The translations under genes were made by a program, and so were the position numbers. Of a DNA stretch of 64,000 nt, positions 1 to 11,684 are shown in pieces; position 1 is the first letter of the stretch, and each line of letters begins with the position of its first letter. Origin of the DNA: Aegilops tauschii subsp. strangulata (Eukaryota > Streptophyta > Magnoliopsida > Poales > Poaceae); assembly GCF_002575655.3 (NCBI RefSeq), contig NC_053040.3, positions 362,264,267-362,328,266 of the forward strand, read 5' to 3'. The notes beneath the pieces were generated by a model. It had not been told where the DNA came from. It saw only the letters and a program-made list of their open reading frames with translations, and did not search any database.

Positions 1-1623
1 GGAAGCGTTAACACAACGCGGTTGATGTAGTCGTACGTCTTCACGATCCGACCGATCAAGTACCGAACGCACGGCACCTCCGAGTTCAGCACACGTTCAG
101 CTCGATGACGTCCCTCGAACTCTGATCCAGCCGAGTGTTGAGGGAGAGTTTCGTCAGCATGACGGCGTGGTGACGATGATGATGTTCTACGACGCAGGGC
201 TTCGCCTAAGCACCGCTACGATATTATCAAGGTGTAATATGGTGGAGGGGGGCACCGCACACGGCTAAAAGATCGTTGATCAATTGTGTGTCTAGAGGTG
301 CCCCCTGCCCCCCTATATAAAGGAGCAAGGGGGGGTTCGGCCGGCCTAGAGGAGAGGCGCGCCAGGAGGAGTCCTACTCCTACCGGGAGTAGGACTCCCC
401 CCTTTTCCATGTTGGACTAGGAGAGAAAGGGGGAAGAGGTGGAGGGGAGGAAGGAAGGGGGGCGCCGCCCCCCGCTCCTTGTCCTATTCGGACTGGGGGG
501 GAAGGGGCACGCGGCCCTGCCCTGGCCTCCTCTCCTCTCTTCCACCTAGGCCCACTAAGGCCCATTAAGTTACCGGGGGGTTCCGGTAACCTCCCGGTAC
601 TCCGAAAAAATCTCGATTTCACCCGGAACACTTCCGATGTCCAAACATAGGCTTCCAATATATCAATCTTTATGTCTCGACCATTTCGAGACTCCTCATC
701 ATGTCCGTGATCACATCCGGGACTCCGAACAACCTTCGGTACATCAAAACATATAAACTCATAATATAACTGTCATCGTAACGTTAAGCGTGCGGACCCT
801 ACGGGTTCGAGAACTATGTAGACATGACCGAGACACCTCTCTGGTCAATAACCAATAGCGGAACCTGGATGCTCATATTGGTTCCCACATATTCTACGAA
901 GATCTTTATCGGTCAGACCGCATAACAACATACGTTGTTCCCTTTGTCATCGGTATGTTACTTGCCCGAGATTCGATCGTCGGTATCTCGATACCTAGTT
1001 CAATCTCGTTACTGGCAAGTCTCTTTACTCGTTCCGTAATACATCATCCCGCAACTAACTCATTAGTCACAATGCTTGCAAGGCTTATAGTGATGTGTAT
1101 TACTGAGTGGGCCCAGAGATACCTCTCCGACAATCGGAGTGACAAATCCTAATCTCGAAATACGCCAACCCAACAAGTACCTTTGGAGATACCTGTAGAG
1201 CACCTTTATAATCACCCAGTTACGTTGTGACGTTTGGTAGCACACAAAGTGTTCCTCCGGTAAACGGGAGTTGCATAATCTCATAGTCATAGGAACATGT
1301 ATAAGTCATGAAGAAACCAATAGCAACATACTAAACGATCGAGTGCTAAGCTAACGGAATGGGTCAAGTCAATCACATCATTCTCCTAATGATGTGATCC
1401 CGTTAATCAAATAACAACTCATGTCTATGGCTAGGAAACATAACCATCTTTGATCAACGAGCTAGTGAAGTAGAGGCATACTAGTGACACTCTGTTTGTC
1501 TATGTATTCACACATGTATTATGTTTCTGGTTAATACAATTCTAGCATGAATAATAAACATTTATCATGATATAAGGAAATAAATAATAACTTTATTATT
1601 GCCTCTAGGGCATATTTCCTTCA
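1..1623 (-). mobile_element. Long LTR, minus strand, cut by the window start
   Basis: Read on the minus strand from 1623, this opens TGAAGGAAATATGCCC, an opening close to the TGTTGGAAATATGCCC of the LTR at 49068 and typical of large Triticeae LTRs. A TATA-like TATATAAAG lies at 314-322, followed on the minus strand by a promoter-proximal region. No pyrimidine tract (complement of a PPT) lies right of 1623, so 1623 is the 5' end of a 5' LTR or solo LTR whose 3' end lies left of the window. It contains no coding sequence; short frames inside are chance. Family is unsure: Angela/WIS/BARE-like by its opening, but the TGAA start differs, so another family is possible. Confidence 0.8.
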
Positions 1624-1740
1624 GTTGCATCTTTGATATGATTTATAGCATGCGCTGCTTCTAATTTGTTGAAATGCCATTTATGATGGGACACTTTTAA
1701 CTTGGCAGAGTCATATTGGTTGCATCTTTCACGTGGTGTC
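1624..1740. other. Short spacer between two LTRs, nothing recognised
   Basis: These 117 bp lie between the minus-strand LTR and LTR A. The phrase GTTGCATCTTT occurs twice (about 1624 and 1719). I see no gene. It is probably a sliver of older target DNA or of another element. Confidence 0.5.
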
Positions 1741-3321
1741 TGCTACGTCTCCAACGTATCTACAATTTTTGATTGCTCCATGCTATATTATATTCTGTTT
1801 TGGACATTATTGGGCTTTATTATACACTTTTATATTATTTTTGGGACTAACCTATTAACCGGAGGCCCAGCCCAGAATTAATGTTTTTTGCCTATTTCAG
1901 AGTTTCGGAGAAAAAGAATATCAAACGGAGTCCAAACGGAATGAAACCTTCGGGAACGTGATTTTCGGAACGAACGTGATCCAGAGGACTTGGACCCTAT
2001 GTCAAGACATCAACCAGGAATCCACGAGGAAGGGAGGCACGCCAACCCCCCCAGGCGCGCCCTCCACCCTTGTGGGCCCCACGTTGCTACACCGACGTAC
2101 TTCTTCCTCCTATATATACCTACGTACCCCCAAACTACCAGATACGGAGCCAAAAACCTAATTCCACCGCCGCAACCTTCTGTACCCGTGAGATCCCATC
2201 TTGGGGCCTGTTCCGGAGCTCCGCCGAAGGGGGCATCGATCACGGAGGGCTTCTACATCAACACCATAGCCTCTCCGATGATGTGTGAGTAGTTTACCTC
2301 AGACCTTCGGGTCCATAGTTATTAGCTAGATAGCTTCTTCTCTCTTTTTGGATCTCAATACAATGTTCTCCCCCTCTCTCGTGGAGATCTATTCGATGTG
2401 ATCTTCTTTTGCGGTGTGTTTGTTGAGAACGATGAATTGTGGGTTTATGATCAAGTTTATCTATGAACAATATTTGAATCTTCTGAATTCTTTTATGTAT
2501 GATTGGTTATCTTTGCAAGTCTCTTCGAATTATCAGTTTGGTTTGGCCTACTAGATTGGTCTTTCTTGCAATGGGAGAAGTGCTTAGCTTTGGGTTCAAT
2601 CTTGCGGTGTCCTTTCCCAGTGACAGTAGGGGCAGCAAGGCACATATTGTATTGTTGCCATCGAGGATAACAAGATGGGGTTTATATCATATTGCATGAA
2701 TTTATCCCTCTACATCATGTCATCTTGCTTAAAGCGTTACTCTGTTCTTATGAACTTAATACTCTAGATGCATGCTGGATAGCGGTCGATGTGTGGAGTA
2801 ATAGTAGTAGATGCAGGCAGGAGTCGGTCTACTTGTCTCGGACGTGATGCCTATATACATGATCATACCTAGATATTCTTTTAACTATGCTCAATTCTGT
2901 CAATTGCTCAACAGTAATTTGTTCACCCTCCGTAAATACTTATGCTCTTGAGAGAAGCCACTAGTGAAACCTATGGCCCCCGGGTCTATTTTCCATCATA
3001 TTAATCTTCCTTCAACAAGTTATTTCCGTTGCCTTTTATTTTACTTTGTTTACTTTGCATCTTTATCATAAAAATACCAAAAATATTATCCTATCATATC
3101 TATCAGATCTCACTCTCGTAAGTGACCGTGTAGGGATTGACAACCCCTTATCGCGTTGGTTGCGAGGATTTATTTGTTTGTGTAGGTGCGAGGGACTCGT
3201 GCGTGGCCTCCTACTGGATTGATACCTTGGTTCTCAAAAACTGAGGGAAATACTTACGCTGCTTTACTGCATCACCCTTTCATCTTCAAGGGAAAACCAA
3301 CGCAGTGCTCAAGAGGTAGCA
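1741..3321 (+). repeat. LTR A, first copy
   Basis: Starts TGCTACGTCTCCAACG (second copy: TGATACG) and ends GGTAGCA, 1581 bp. A TATA box TATATATA at 2111-2118 marks the likely promoter and U3/R boundary. Left flank is GTGTC (1736-1740); the same five bases are not found right of 13263, because a second internal region follows instead of target DNA. Confidence 0.85.
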
Positions 3322-3332
3322 AGAAGGATTTC

Positions 3333-3349
3333 TGGCGCCGTTGCCGGGG
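3333..3349 (+). other. Primer binding site, tRNA-Asp type
   Basis: TGGCGCCGTTGCCGGGG lies 11 bp after the LTR end and is complementary to the 3' end of plant tRNA-Asp including CCA. It would prime minus-strand DNA synthesis and defines the element as Athila-like. Confidence 0.85.
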
Positions 3350-3667
3350 AGTCTACGCAAAAGTCAACATACCAAGTACCCATCACAAACCCTTATCTCC
3401 CGCATTACATTATTTGCCATTTGCCTCTCGTTTTCCTCTCCCCCACTTCACCCTTGCCGTTTTATTTGCCCTCTCTTTTCCGTTCGTCCTTTTGTTTGCT
3501 CGTGTTGCCATGTGCCTTCTATATGCTTGCATCTTTGCTTGCTGAAAATCTATTGATATGGATCCACTTAAAGTGTTCTACTTGGATCATCTTTGATCCT
3601 TATGCGCTCGTGCTGAAACCCCACTAGCCTAGTTGATGGGAAATCTTTAGATGAACATGCTCATTTT

Positions 3668-4747
3668 GTGCGTCATCGTTTGTCTGAAAAAGGAAAGCTC
3701 TTATGGTATCATATAAATAGTCTGCTATGCTATGCTTGGAATCTTTGTGAAATTTGTGATTTTACTTGTTGCTCTAAGAACCCTAAAAAACACCTTCCCT
3801 TTCTATGTGAATTCAATGATAATGAAATCTTATCTTCGTATGCAAAGGGTGTTTATAGTTACTATGATATCGAACAAATTGAAGAATTTGTCGTTTTTAA
3901 GGGTGCCCATGAAGTTGCTTCTTTAATTAAAAATATGACTTTACTCTCAAAAAATCTGAAAAATTCCGTCATACTTAAATATTGCAATGAAAACTTTGCT
4001 CATAATGTCTATGTCCAAGAATTTATTGAAAGAATGACCGTTGCTTTGGAAGAAAATAATGATATGCATGAATCTATAGATAATGATGATTATGATGATT
4101 TGGTTGAAATATCCCTTGATGAACATGATGCTTGCTATCCTTGTGGCCATGATGCCAATATTTATGAAGACGAATTTGCTATAGTTCTGTATGTTAAACT
4201 TGAGATCGTTGCTATTGCACCCATACTTGATAGTTCCTTCGATAAAAAGCATGATTGCAATGATTTTACTATAAATTCTCTTGATGTCAATTGTGCTAAT
4301 AATATGCAAAACCCTAAGCTTGGGGATGCTAGTTTTGCTATGTCCACTATTTCTTGCAATGATCATGATTGGGGTGATTTTTCTTATGATCTTGAAAATT
4401 TATTTAATCCCCATAATAAATATGAGATTGATAATATTGTTTGCAATAATATTGAAAGTGGGTTTGGAAGAGTGTCAACTTTAGATCCCACATATTTGGA
4501 GAATATTCAATCTTATGAAATTTTTGATAAAAGTGGGTTTGGAGAGGTCATGACTTTAGTTAATGTTAATCCCACTATTTCGGAAGAGAGTCAACTTTGC
4601 ATGCATGTGGATCATGTAGAAAAATCTTTATGTGATAGCTATATTGTTGAATTTGAATATGATCCCACATGTAATTATTATGAGAGAGGAAAATACGGTT
4701 GGAGAAATTTTCATGTTACTAAATTACCTCTCGTTATGTTGAGGTAG
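3668..4747 (+). CDS. 359-codon ORF of a non-autonomous Athila-like element, function unknown
   Basis: The frame is open from 3617 and has no ATG at its head; the 3668 start is a GTG. An ATG at 3558 in another frame is followed by stops and may be the ancestral start, so the 5' end is probably eroded. Seen in the protein: six Cys in residues 21-47, a highly acidic Asp/Asn/Glu stretch about 128-170, and two SGFG motifs (about 264 and 289). No signal peptide, membrane segment, protease, RT or integrase motif. Codons are AT-rich. The segment SGFGEVxTL recurs in the gag-protease region of element E, so it may derive from a gag/linker region. Keeping 359 codons open without pol suggests recent constraint or youth. 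I do not know its function. Confidence 0.6.
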   Translation: MRHRLSEKGKLLWYHINSLLCYAWNLCEICDFTCCSKNPKKHLPFLCEFNDNEILSSYAKGVYSYYDIEQIEEFVVFKGAHEVASLIKNMTLLSKNLKNSVILKYCNENFAHNVYVQEFIERMTVALEENNDMHESIDNDDYDDLVEISLDEHDACYPCGHDANIYEDEFAIVLYVKLEIVAIAPILDSSFDKKHDCNDFTINSLDVNCANNMQNPKLGDASFAMSTISCNDHDWGDFSYDLENLFNPHNKYEIDNIVCNNIESGFGRVSTLDPTYLENIQSYEIFDKSGFGEVMTLVNVNPTISEESQLCMHVDHVEKSLCDSYIVEFEYDPTCNYYERGKYGWRNFHVTKLPLVMLR

Positions 4748-4953
4748 CTATTGTTTCTTTCCGCTTCCTTGCATATGCTAGTTTTTGCTTGCTTTGATAA
4801 TTTGTTTGCCTATAAGATGCCTATGCATAGGAAGTATGTTAGACTTAGATGTGTTTTTCACATGCTTTATGATGCTCTCTTTGCGCCTCAATTCTTGTCC
4901 TTCATGTGAGCATCATTAAAATTATTAATGCCTTGCTAGGGGCGTTAAATGAT

Positions 4954-4977
4954 AGCGCTTGTTGGGAGGCAACCCAA
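4954..4977 (+). other. Conserved internal motif containing GCTTGTTGGGAGGCAACC
   Basis: The core GCTTGTTGGGAGGCAACC recurs in E (minus strand, 37251-37278) and, with one change, in C (56257-56280), while surrounding sequence has diverged. TTGGG and CCCAA can pair around a six-base loop. In A and C it lies downstream of the coding region or its remnant; in E it follows the protease remnant. Role unknown; an RNA structure is possible. Confidence 0.55.
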
Positions 4978-5576
4978 TTTTATTTTTTAGTTTTTTCGAT
5001 TTTTGCTTCTGTTTAGGAATAAATATTAGATCTAGCCTCTGGTTAGACTTGTTTTTATGTTTTAATTAGTGTTTGTGCCAAGTTAAACCTATAGGATCTT
5101 CTTGGATGATAGTTATTTGATCTTGCTGAAAATTCCAGAAACTTTCTGTTCACGAAAATAATTGTTAAAAATCACCAGAACGTGATAAAATATTTATTCC
5201 AATTTCTGCTGATCAATAAACAAATTGTCTAGGTCGTCCTATTTTTTCTGAATTTTTGGAGTTCCAGAAGTTTGCGTTAGTTACAGATTACTACAGACTG
5301 TTCTGTTTTTGACAGATTCTGTTTTTGTGTGTTGTTTGCTTATTTTGATGAATCTATGGCTAGTAAAAGAGTTTATAAACCATAGAGAAGTTGGAATACA
5401 GTAGGTTTAACACCAATATAAATAAAGAATGAGTTCATTACAGTACCTTGAAGTGGTGTTTTGTTTTCTTTCGCTAACGGAGCTCACGAGATTTTCTGTT
5501 GAGTTTTGTGTTGTGAAGTTTTCAAGTTTTGGGTGAAAGATTTGATGGATTATGGAACAAGGAGTGGCAAGATCCG

Positions 5577-5661
5577 AAGCTTGGGGATGCCCATGGCACT
5601 CCCAAGATAATCTAAGGACACCTAAAAGCCAAAGCTTGGGGATGCCCCGGAAGGCATCCCC
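5577..5661 (+). other. Paired hairpins built on a PPT-like sequence
   Basis: Two copies of AAGCTTGGGGATGCC (about 5577 and 5632). The second is GGGGATGCC, six-base loop, GGCATCCCC (5638-5661), a perfect 9-bp stem; the first (5583-5603) is the same design with a mismatch. AAGCTTGGGGATGC is also this element's own PPT just before 11685. Homologous pairs occur at 36565-36644, 56859-56945 and 57597-57682. Confidence 0.7.
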
Positions 5662-7661
5662 TCTTTCGTCTACTTCCATCGGTAACTTTTCTTGGAGCTA
5701 TATTTTTATTCACCACATGATATGTGTTTTTCTTGGAGCGTCTTGTATGATTTGAGTCTTTGCTTTTTAGTTTACCACAATCATCCTTGATGTACACACC
5801 TTTTTAGAGAGACACACATGATTCGGAAATTATTAGAATACTCTATGTGCTTCACTTATATCTTTTGAGTTATATAGTTTTTGCTCTAGTACTTCACTTA
5901 TATCTTTTAAAGCACGGTGGTGGTTTTGTTTTATAGAAACTATTATTCTCTCATGCTTCACTTAGATTATTTTGAGAGTCTTAAACAGCATGGTAATTTG
6001 CTTAAATAATCCTAATATGCTAGGTATTCAAGACTAGTAAAAACTTTCTTATGAGTGCGTTGAATACTAAGAGAAGTTTGATGCTTGATGATTTTTTTGA
6101 GACATGGAGGTAGTGATATTAAAGTTGTGCTAGTTGAGTAGTTGTGAATTTGAGAAATACTTGTGTTGAAGTTTGCAAGTCCCGTGGCATGCACGTATGG
6201 TAAATGTTATGTAAAAAAATTGAAACATGAGGTGTTCTTTGATTGTCCTCCTTATGAGTGGCGGTCGGGGACGAGCGATGGTCTTTTCCTACCAATCTAT
6301 CCCCCTAGGAGCATGCGCGTAGTTCTTGGTTTTTGATGACTTCTAGATTTTTGCAATAAGTATGTGAGTTCTTTATGACTAATGTTGAGTCCATGGATTA
6401 TACGCACTCTCACCTTTCCAGCATTGCTAGCCTCCTCGGTACCGTGCATTGCCCTTTCTCACATTGAGAGTTGGTGCAAACTTCGCCGGTGCATCCAAAC
6501 CCCGTGATATGATACGCTCTTTCACACATAAACCTCCTTATATCTTCCTCAAAACAGCCACCATACCTACCTATTATGGCATTTCCATAGCGATTCCAAG
6601 ATATATTGCCATGCAACTTTCCACCGTTCCGTTTATCATGACACGTTCATCATTGTCATATTGCTTTGCATGATCATGTAGTTGACATAGTATTTGTGGC
6701 AAAGCCACCGTTCATAATTCTTTCATACATGTCACTCGTGGTTCATTGCATATCCCGGTACACCGCCGGAGGCATTCATATAGAGTCATACTTTGTTCTA
6801 GTATCGAGTTGTAATCTTTGAGTTCTAAATAAATAGAAGTGTGATGATCATCATTAATAGAGCATTGTCCCAAAAAAAAGTTAAAAAAAAAGAAGAAAGG
6901 CCAAAAAAAGGAAGGCCCAAAAAATATATATATAAAAAGGGACAATGCTACTATCCTTTTTCCACACTTGTGCTTCAAAGTAGCACCATGATCTTCATGA
7001 TAGAGAGTCTCTTGTTTTGTTACTTTCATATACTAGTGGGAATTTTTCATTATAGAACTTGGCTTGTATATTCCAACAATGGGCCTCCTCAAGTGCCCTA
7101 GGTCTTCGTGAGCAAGCAAGTTGGATGCACACCCACTTAGTTTCTTTTGTTGAGCTTTCATATATTTATAGCTCTAGTGCGTCCGTTGCATGGCAATCCC
7201 TACTCCTTGCATTAACATCAATCGATGGGCATCTCCATAGCTCATTGATTAGCCTCGTTAATGTGAGACTTTCTATTTTTTTGTCTTCTCCACATAACCC
7301 CCATCATTATATTCTATTCCACCCATAGTGCTATATCCATGGCTCACGCTCATGTATTGCGTGAAAGTTGAAAAAGTTTCAGATTACTAAAGTATGAAAC
7401 AATTGCTTGGCTTGTCATCGGGGTTGTGCATGATGAGAGCATTCTTGTGGGACAAAAATGGAGCATGACTAAACTATATGATTTTGTACGGATGAACTTT
7501 CTTTGGCCATGTTATTTTGAGAAGACATAATTGCTTAGTTAGTATGCTTGAAGTATTATTATTTTTATGTCAATATTGAACTTTTATCTTGAATCTTTCG
7601 GATCTGAAAATTCATACCAAAATTAAGAAGAATTACATTGAAATTATGCCTAGTAGCATTC

Positions 7662-10600
7662 TGTAACGCCCCGAGACCGACGCTCCAGACGCCTTCCATG
7701 TTTTGCGTGTCAGCTGTGTTAATTATTTGTTTGTTGTTTTCATCATGTCATCATATGCATTGCATCGGCACTCGTTGTCGTCATTGCTTTAAAACTTGCT
7801 TTCGCTCATAGTTGCCGCGTCCCCCTTGCTTTTGTTGACCGTTCCGAGTCCAACCTTGTTCTTCGTTTTCCCTCTTGCCTAAACCGGAGTCTCTTTGCAC
7901 AGTGCATCGACCCCTCGCGCGTGTCCGAAACTTCCCCGAACCCGAACCCGGCCGTCGTTACCGATGGGTCCGGATCATCTCCGAACATTCGTAAAGCATC
8001 TTCGGTTTCTTATTTGTTTTTCTCTATCCCATTAATTTGGAGCCATACGATGAACATCGGACGCCCCTAAACCCCCCTCTGTTTTCTGCCCTGCCTATTT
8101 AAACAACTACCCCATGCCGAATTTGACCCAACCCTAAAATCCAGGGGATTTGTCCCTGCCGCCGCCGCACTCACCTCTCTTCCTCGGGATCTTCCCCGAT
8201 CCAAAATTCCCACCAACCAGAGCCCTCCCATGGCTCCCCTCGACTCCTCCCTCCTCCTGGCCGAGGAGGCAGCCCGCAGCCGCATCGAGCCCCTCCCCGA
8301 GCACCTCCTGAAGTCCCGGCCTCCTCATCGACCCAAGGAAACAAACTCCTCCCGAGGCCAGCCACTGAACCAGCAGCTGCTCCAGGCCGTCGCCCCAGTC
8401 ATCCTCCACCTCCACGGCCTCCTCCCCGTCCGGTTCATCTGCACTGCTGCTGTCACGCCAAGTCCGGCGCCCCTCTGCTCAGCTCGCCACCGGCTGCAAG
8501 CAGCAGCACCACCAGGACACCGTCGCCCTTCCCCTTTTCTTCTCCTCCGTCCCTCCTCCCTCTGGTTCTCTCCCTCGTCTCTCATGCCTCTCCCTCTCTG
8601 TACCAGGAACAACCATGGCTGCCGCCTGAAGCAGCAGCAGCGCCCGAGCGCTCCTCCATCTCGCGCCGCCGTCCTCGCCACCCTGGCAACCACGGCCACG
8701 CCTTCGCGCCTCCGACGACCGTCCTCGTTGTTGCCGGCAACCCCAGGCAGGCCCCCTCGCGCCCATGACATCTCCCTCGCCGCCTCCTTCTTCTTCACTT
8801 CCCCGTTTTCTTCTCTGAATTCCCCTGTCATTGTTCTGCAGGCAACAGCGAACGTCGTGGACCCCAACCGCCAAGCCGTCGCCTTCCTCCGCCGCCCTTC
8901 CCTGTTCTCGGCCGATCCCGCCGCCAGGGCCCCGTCCCTACCGCCGGCACCCCCAAGTCCCGCCGTCGCTGCCATTCCCCTGCCATGGCGCCTCGGCCTC
9001 CTCTGCTTCCCGCTCGCCCGCTCGTTCACCGCATCGACCTCCCCCGCTCCATCTCGCGCGTCTCCAGATCCGGCCCAGCTAGCCTGGCTTCGGTCCAGCG
9101 CCCCCTGCCAGCGTTCCTCCCCACCGACTGGGCCTTGCCCCATGGTGAGAGCACAGCCCAGCGCCCAGCTATTCAGCCCGTCATGTTTTTTTTTCCTGTC
9201 CAGTGATTTGAGCATTTATCCTGAGATAACAGATTTACAAATTGCACCCTCATGTTCATGCATATAATAACTCAACAACCATGCATCGGATTAAAATGAT
9301 TTAAACATGTAAAATGCTTAGAATTTTGTCTAGTTTCATAATATGCTACTTTCATCCATGTTTGAAATGTTTAAAATGATGTTTGTTTAGTTTTGCTCAA
9401 ATGCCATGTTAAAATGATTTATTTCATAGCTAAATAACCGTAGCTCCAAATTAAATAAACTTTATATGTAAATGGGGTAGAAAAATGCCTAGTTTAACAT
9501 GGTGCACTTTATTTTGCTGTTTAACAACATTAAAATTGTGTTTAGGGCAGAACAGTACCAAATCTAAAATATGCATTGAGGATTTTCCGGAATTGTTATT
9601 TGTTGTTCCGGCCTCATTTAAACTTGCCTAAACAGTTAGTTTACTTATGCTTCACCCCTTGCCATGTTTAATAACATTTAATATTGTTGGGTACATAAAC
9701 GAGAGAGAACTAAATAATTGATGTGGTGTTTCGTCAATATGCAACTCGTTGCATATTGAGCTCCACTTAATTTGTAGTATTGTCTGTTGCATTTTGCCAT
9801 GCCATACCTCATTAAATCGGACATGCATCATACTTGTTTGTGCATCATGCCATGTGTATGTGGTGGTTGTTTACCATGTTGTTTGTTTCTTTTCGGGTTG
9901 CTTCTCCCATTAGCTTCGGTTTCGTTCCGGAGTTGTGAGGATTCGTTCGACTACGTCCGTTTGTCTTCTTCATGGACTCGTTCTTCTTCCTTGCGGGATC
10001 TCAGGCAAGATGACCATACCCTCGAAATCACTTCTATCTTTGCTTGCTAGTTGTTCGCTCTATTGCTATGCCGCGCTACCTACCACTTGCTATATCATGC
10101 CTCCCATATTGCCATGTCAAGCCTCTAACCCACCTTTCCCACCAAACCGTTGTTTGGCTATGTTACCGCTTTTGCTCGCCCCTCTTATAGCGTTGATAGT
10201 TGCAGGTGAAGTTGAAGGTTGTTCCTTGTTGGAACATGGATATTTTTGGGATATCACAATATCTCTTATTTAATTAATGCATCTATATACTTGGTAAAGG
10301 GTGGAAGGCTCGGCCTTATGCCAGGTGTTTTGTTCCACTCTTGCCTCCCTAGTTTCCATCATACGGGTGTTATGTTCCTTGATTTTGCGTTCCTTGCGCG
10401 GTTGGGTGATTTATGGGACCCCCTTGACAGTTCGCTTTGAATAAAACTCCTCCAGCAAGGCCCAACCTTGGTTTTAACATTTGCCACCTAAGCCTTTTCC
10501 CTTGGGTTCTACAGACTCAAGGGTCATCTTTATTTTAAACCCCCGGGCCAGTGCTCCTCTGAGTGTTGGTCCAACCTGTCAACCGCCGGTGGCCACCAGG

Positions 10601-11611
10601 GGCAACTCTGGGCTCGCCTACCGGAAGTTTGGACAATCCGATGTGCCCTGAGAACGAGATATGTGCAACTCCTATCAGGATTTGTCGGCACATTTGGGCG
10701 GCTTTGCTGGTCTTGTTTTACCATTGTCGAAATGTCTTGTAAACCGGGATTCCGAGACTGATCGGGTCTTCCCGGGAGAAGGAATATCCTTCGTTGACCG
10801 TGAGAGCTTATAATGGGCTAAGTTGGGACACCCCTGCAGGGTATTATCTTTCGAAAGCCGTGCCCACGGTTATGTGGTAGATGGGAATTGTTAATATCCG
10901 GTTGTAGAGAACTTGACACTTGACTTAATTAAAATACATCAACCGTGTGTGTAGCCGTGATGGTCTCTTTTCGGCGGAGTCCGTGAAGTGAACACGGTCT
11001 TGTGTTATGTATGCACGTAAGTAGTTTCAGGATCACTTCTTGATCATTACTAGTTGACAACCGTTCCGTTGCTTCTCTTCTTGCTCTTATTTGCGTATGT
11101 TAGCCACCATATTTGGTTAGTGCTTGCTGCAGCTCCACCTCATTACCCCATCCTACCTATAAGCTTAAATAGTCTTGATCTCGCGGGTGTGAGATTGCTG
11201 AGTCCTCGTGACTCATAGATACTTCCAAAACAGTTGCAGGTGCCGACGATACCAGTGCAGGTGATGCAACCGAGCTCAAGTGGGAGTTCGACGAGGACCT
11301 TGGTCGTTACTATGTTTCTTTTCATGTTGATCAGTAGTGGTGCCCAGTTGGGAGGATCGGGGATCTAGCATTTGGGGTTGTCTTCTTTTATTCTGGTTCC
11401 GTAGTCGGACCTATGTGTGTACTCTGATTGATGTATAATTTATTTATGTATTGTGTGAAGTGGCGATTGTAAGCCAACTCTTTATCCCATTCTTGTTCAT
11501 TACATGGGATTGTGTGAAGATGACCCTTCTTGCGACAAAACCTACAATGTGGTTATGCCTCTAAGTCGTGCCTCGACACGTGAGAGATATAGCCGCATCG
11601 TGGGCGTTACA
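7662..11611. mobile_element. 3.95-kb solo long LTR with TSD CATTC, nested in element A
   Basis: Starts TGTAACGCCC and ends GGGCGTTACA, a perfect 10-bp inverted terminal repeat with TG...CA ends. It is flanked by CATTC on both sides (7657-7661 and 11612-11616), a 5-bp duplication typical of LTR elements. There is no PBS, PPT, second copy or pol, so it is best read as one very long LTR left after LTR-LTR recombination. Known Triticeae LARDs such as Sukkula have LTRs of about this size; the name is tentative. TATTTAAA at 8096-8103, just before the GC-rich block, could be its TATA box. Orientation is inferred only from that box, if real. Confidence 0.75.
8230..9267 (+). other. 345-codon GC-rich frame inside the long LTR, probably not a gene
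   Basis: The frame lies in a GC-rich, pyrimidine-rich block (8080-9215) starting about 130 bp after a TATA-like TATTTAAA. The translation is dominated by Pro, Ser, Ala, Arg and Leu with no recognisable domain, and the opposite strand has equally long frames (8325-9215), as expected when high GC removes stops. It could be a captured exon fragment or an LTR leader. I do not call it a gene. Confidence 0.3.
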
Positions 11612-11616
11612 CATTC

Positions 11617-11684
11617 CACATCAAAAAATCTGTTTTTATCATTTACCTACTCGAGGACGAGCAGGAATTAAGCTTGGGGATGCT
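11617..11684 (+). other. End of element A internal region with PPT
   Basis: Short tail after the nested solo LTR, ending AAGCTTGGGGATGCT directly before the LTR at 11685. The purine-rich AAGCTTGGGGATG is the polypurine tract that primes plus-strand DNA synthesis. Near-identical tails precede the LTRs at 59228 (plus) and 34811 (minus). Confidence 0.75.

Larger units (their letters stand above)
4748..7661 (+). other. Non-coding internal region of element A
   Basis: AT-rich sequence after the ORF with no convincing gene. It carries the conserved motif at 4954-4977, the paired hairpins at 5577-5661, and an A-rich/AT-dinucleotide stretch at about 6875-6940. The same block order is found in element C (56040-59227) and, inverted, in element E. 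Confidence 0.7.

Noticed and set aside
3333..3349. tRNA-like match
   Set aside because: It is a primer binding site, only 17 bases, not a tRNA gene.
6875..6940. A-rich and AT-dinucleotide stretch as a microsatellite or LINE tail
   Set aside because: Short, interrupted, and inside the internal region of element A without a LINE coding region or TSD.
8325..9215. 296-codon minus-strand frame opposite the GC-rich plus frame
   Set aside because: Composition-driven: Arg/Gly/Ala-rich with no domain, in a solo LTR, and both strands are open because of high GC.
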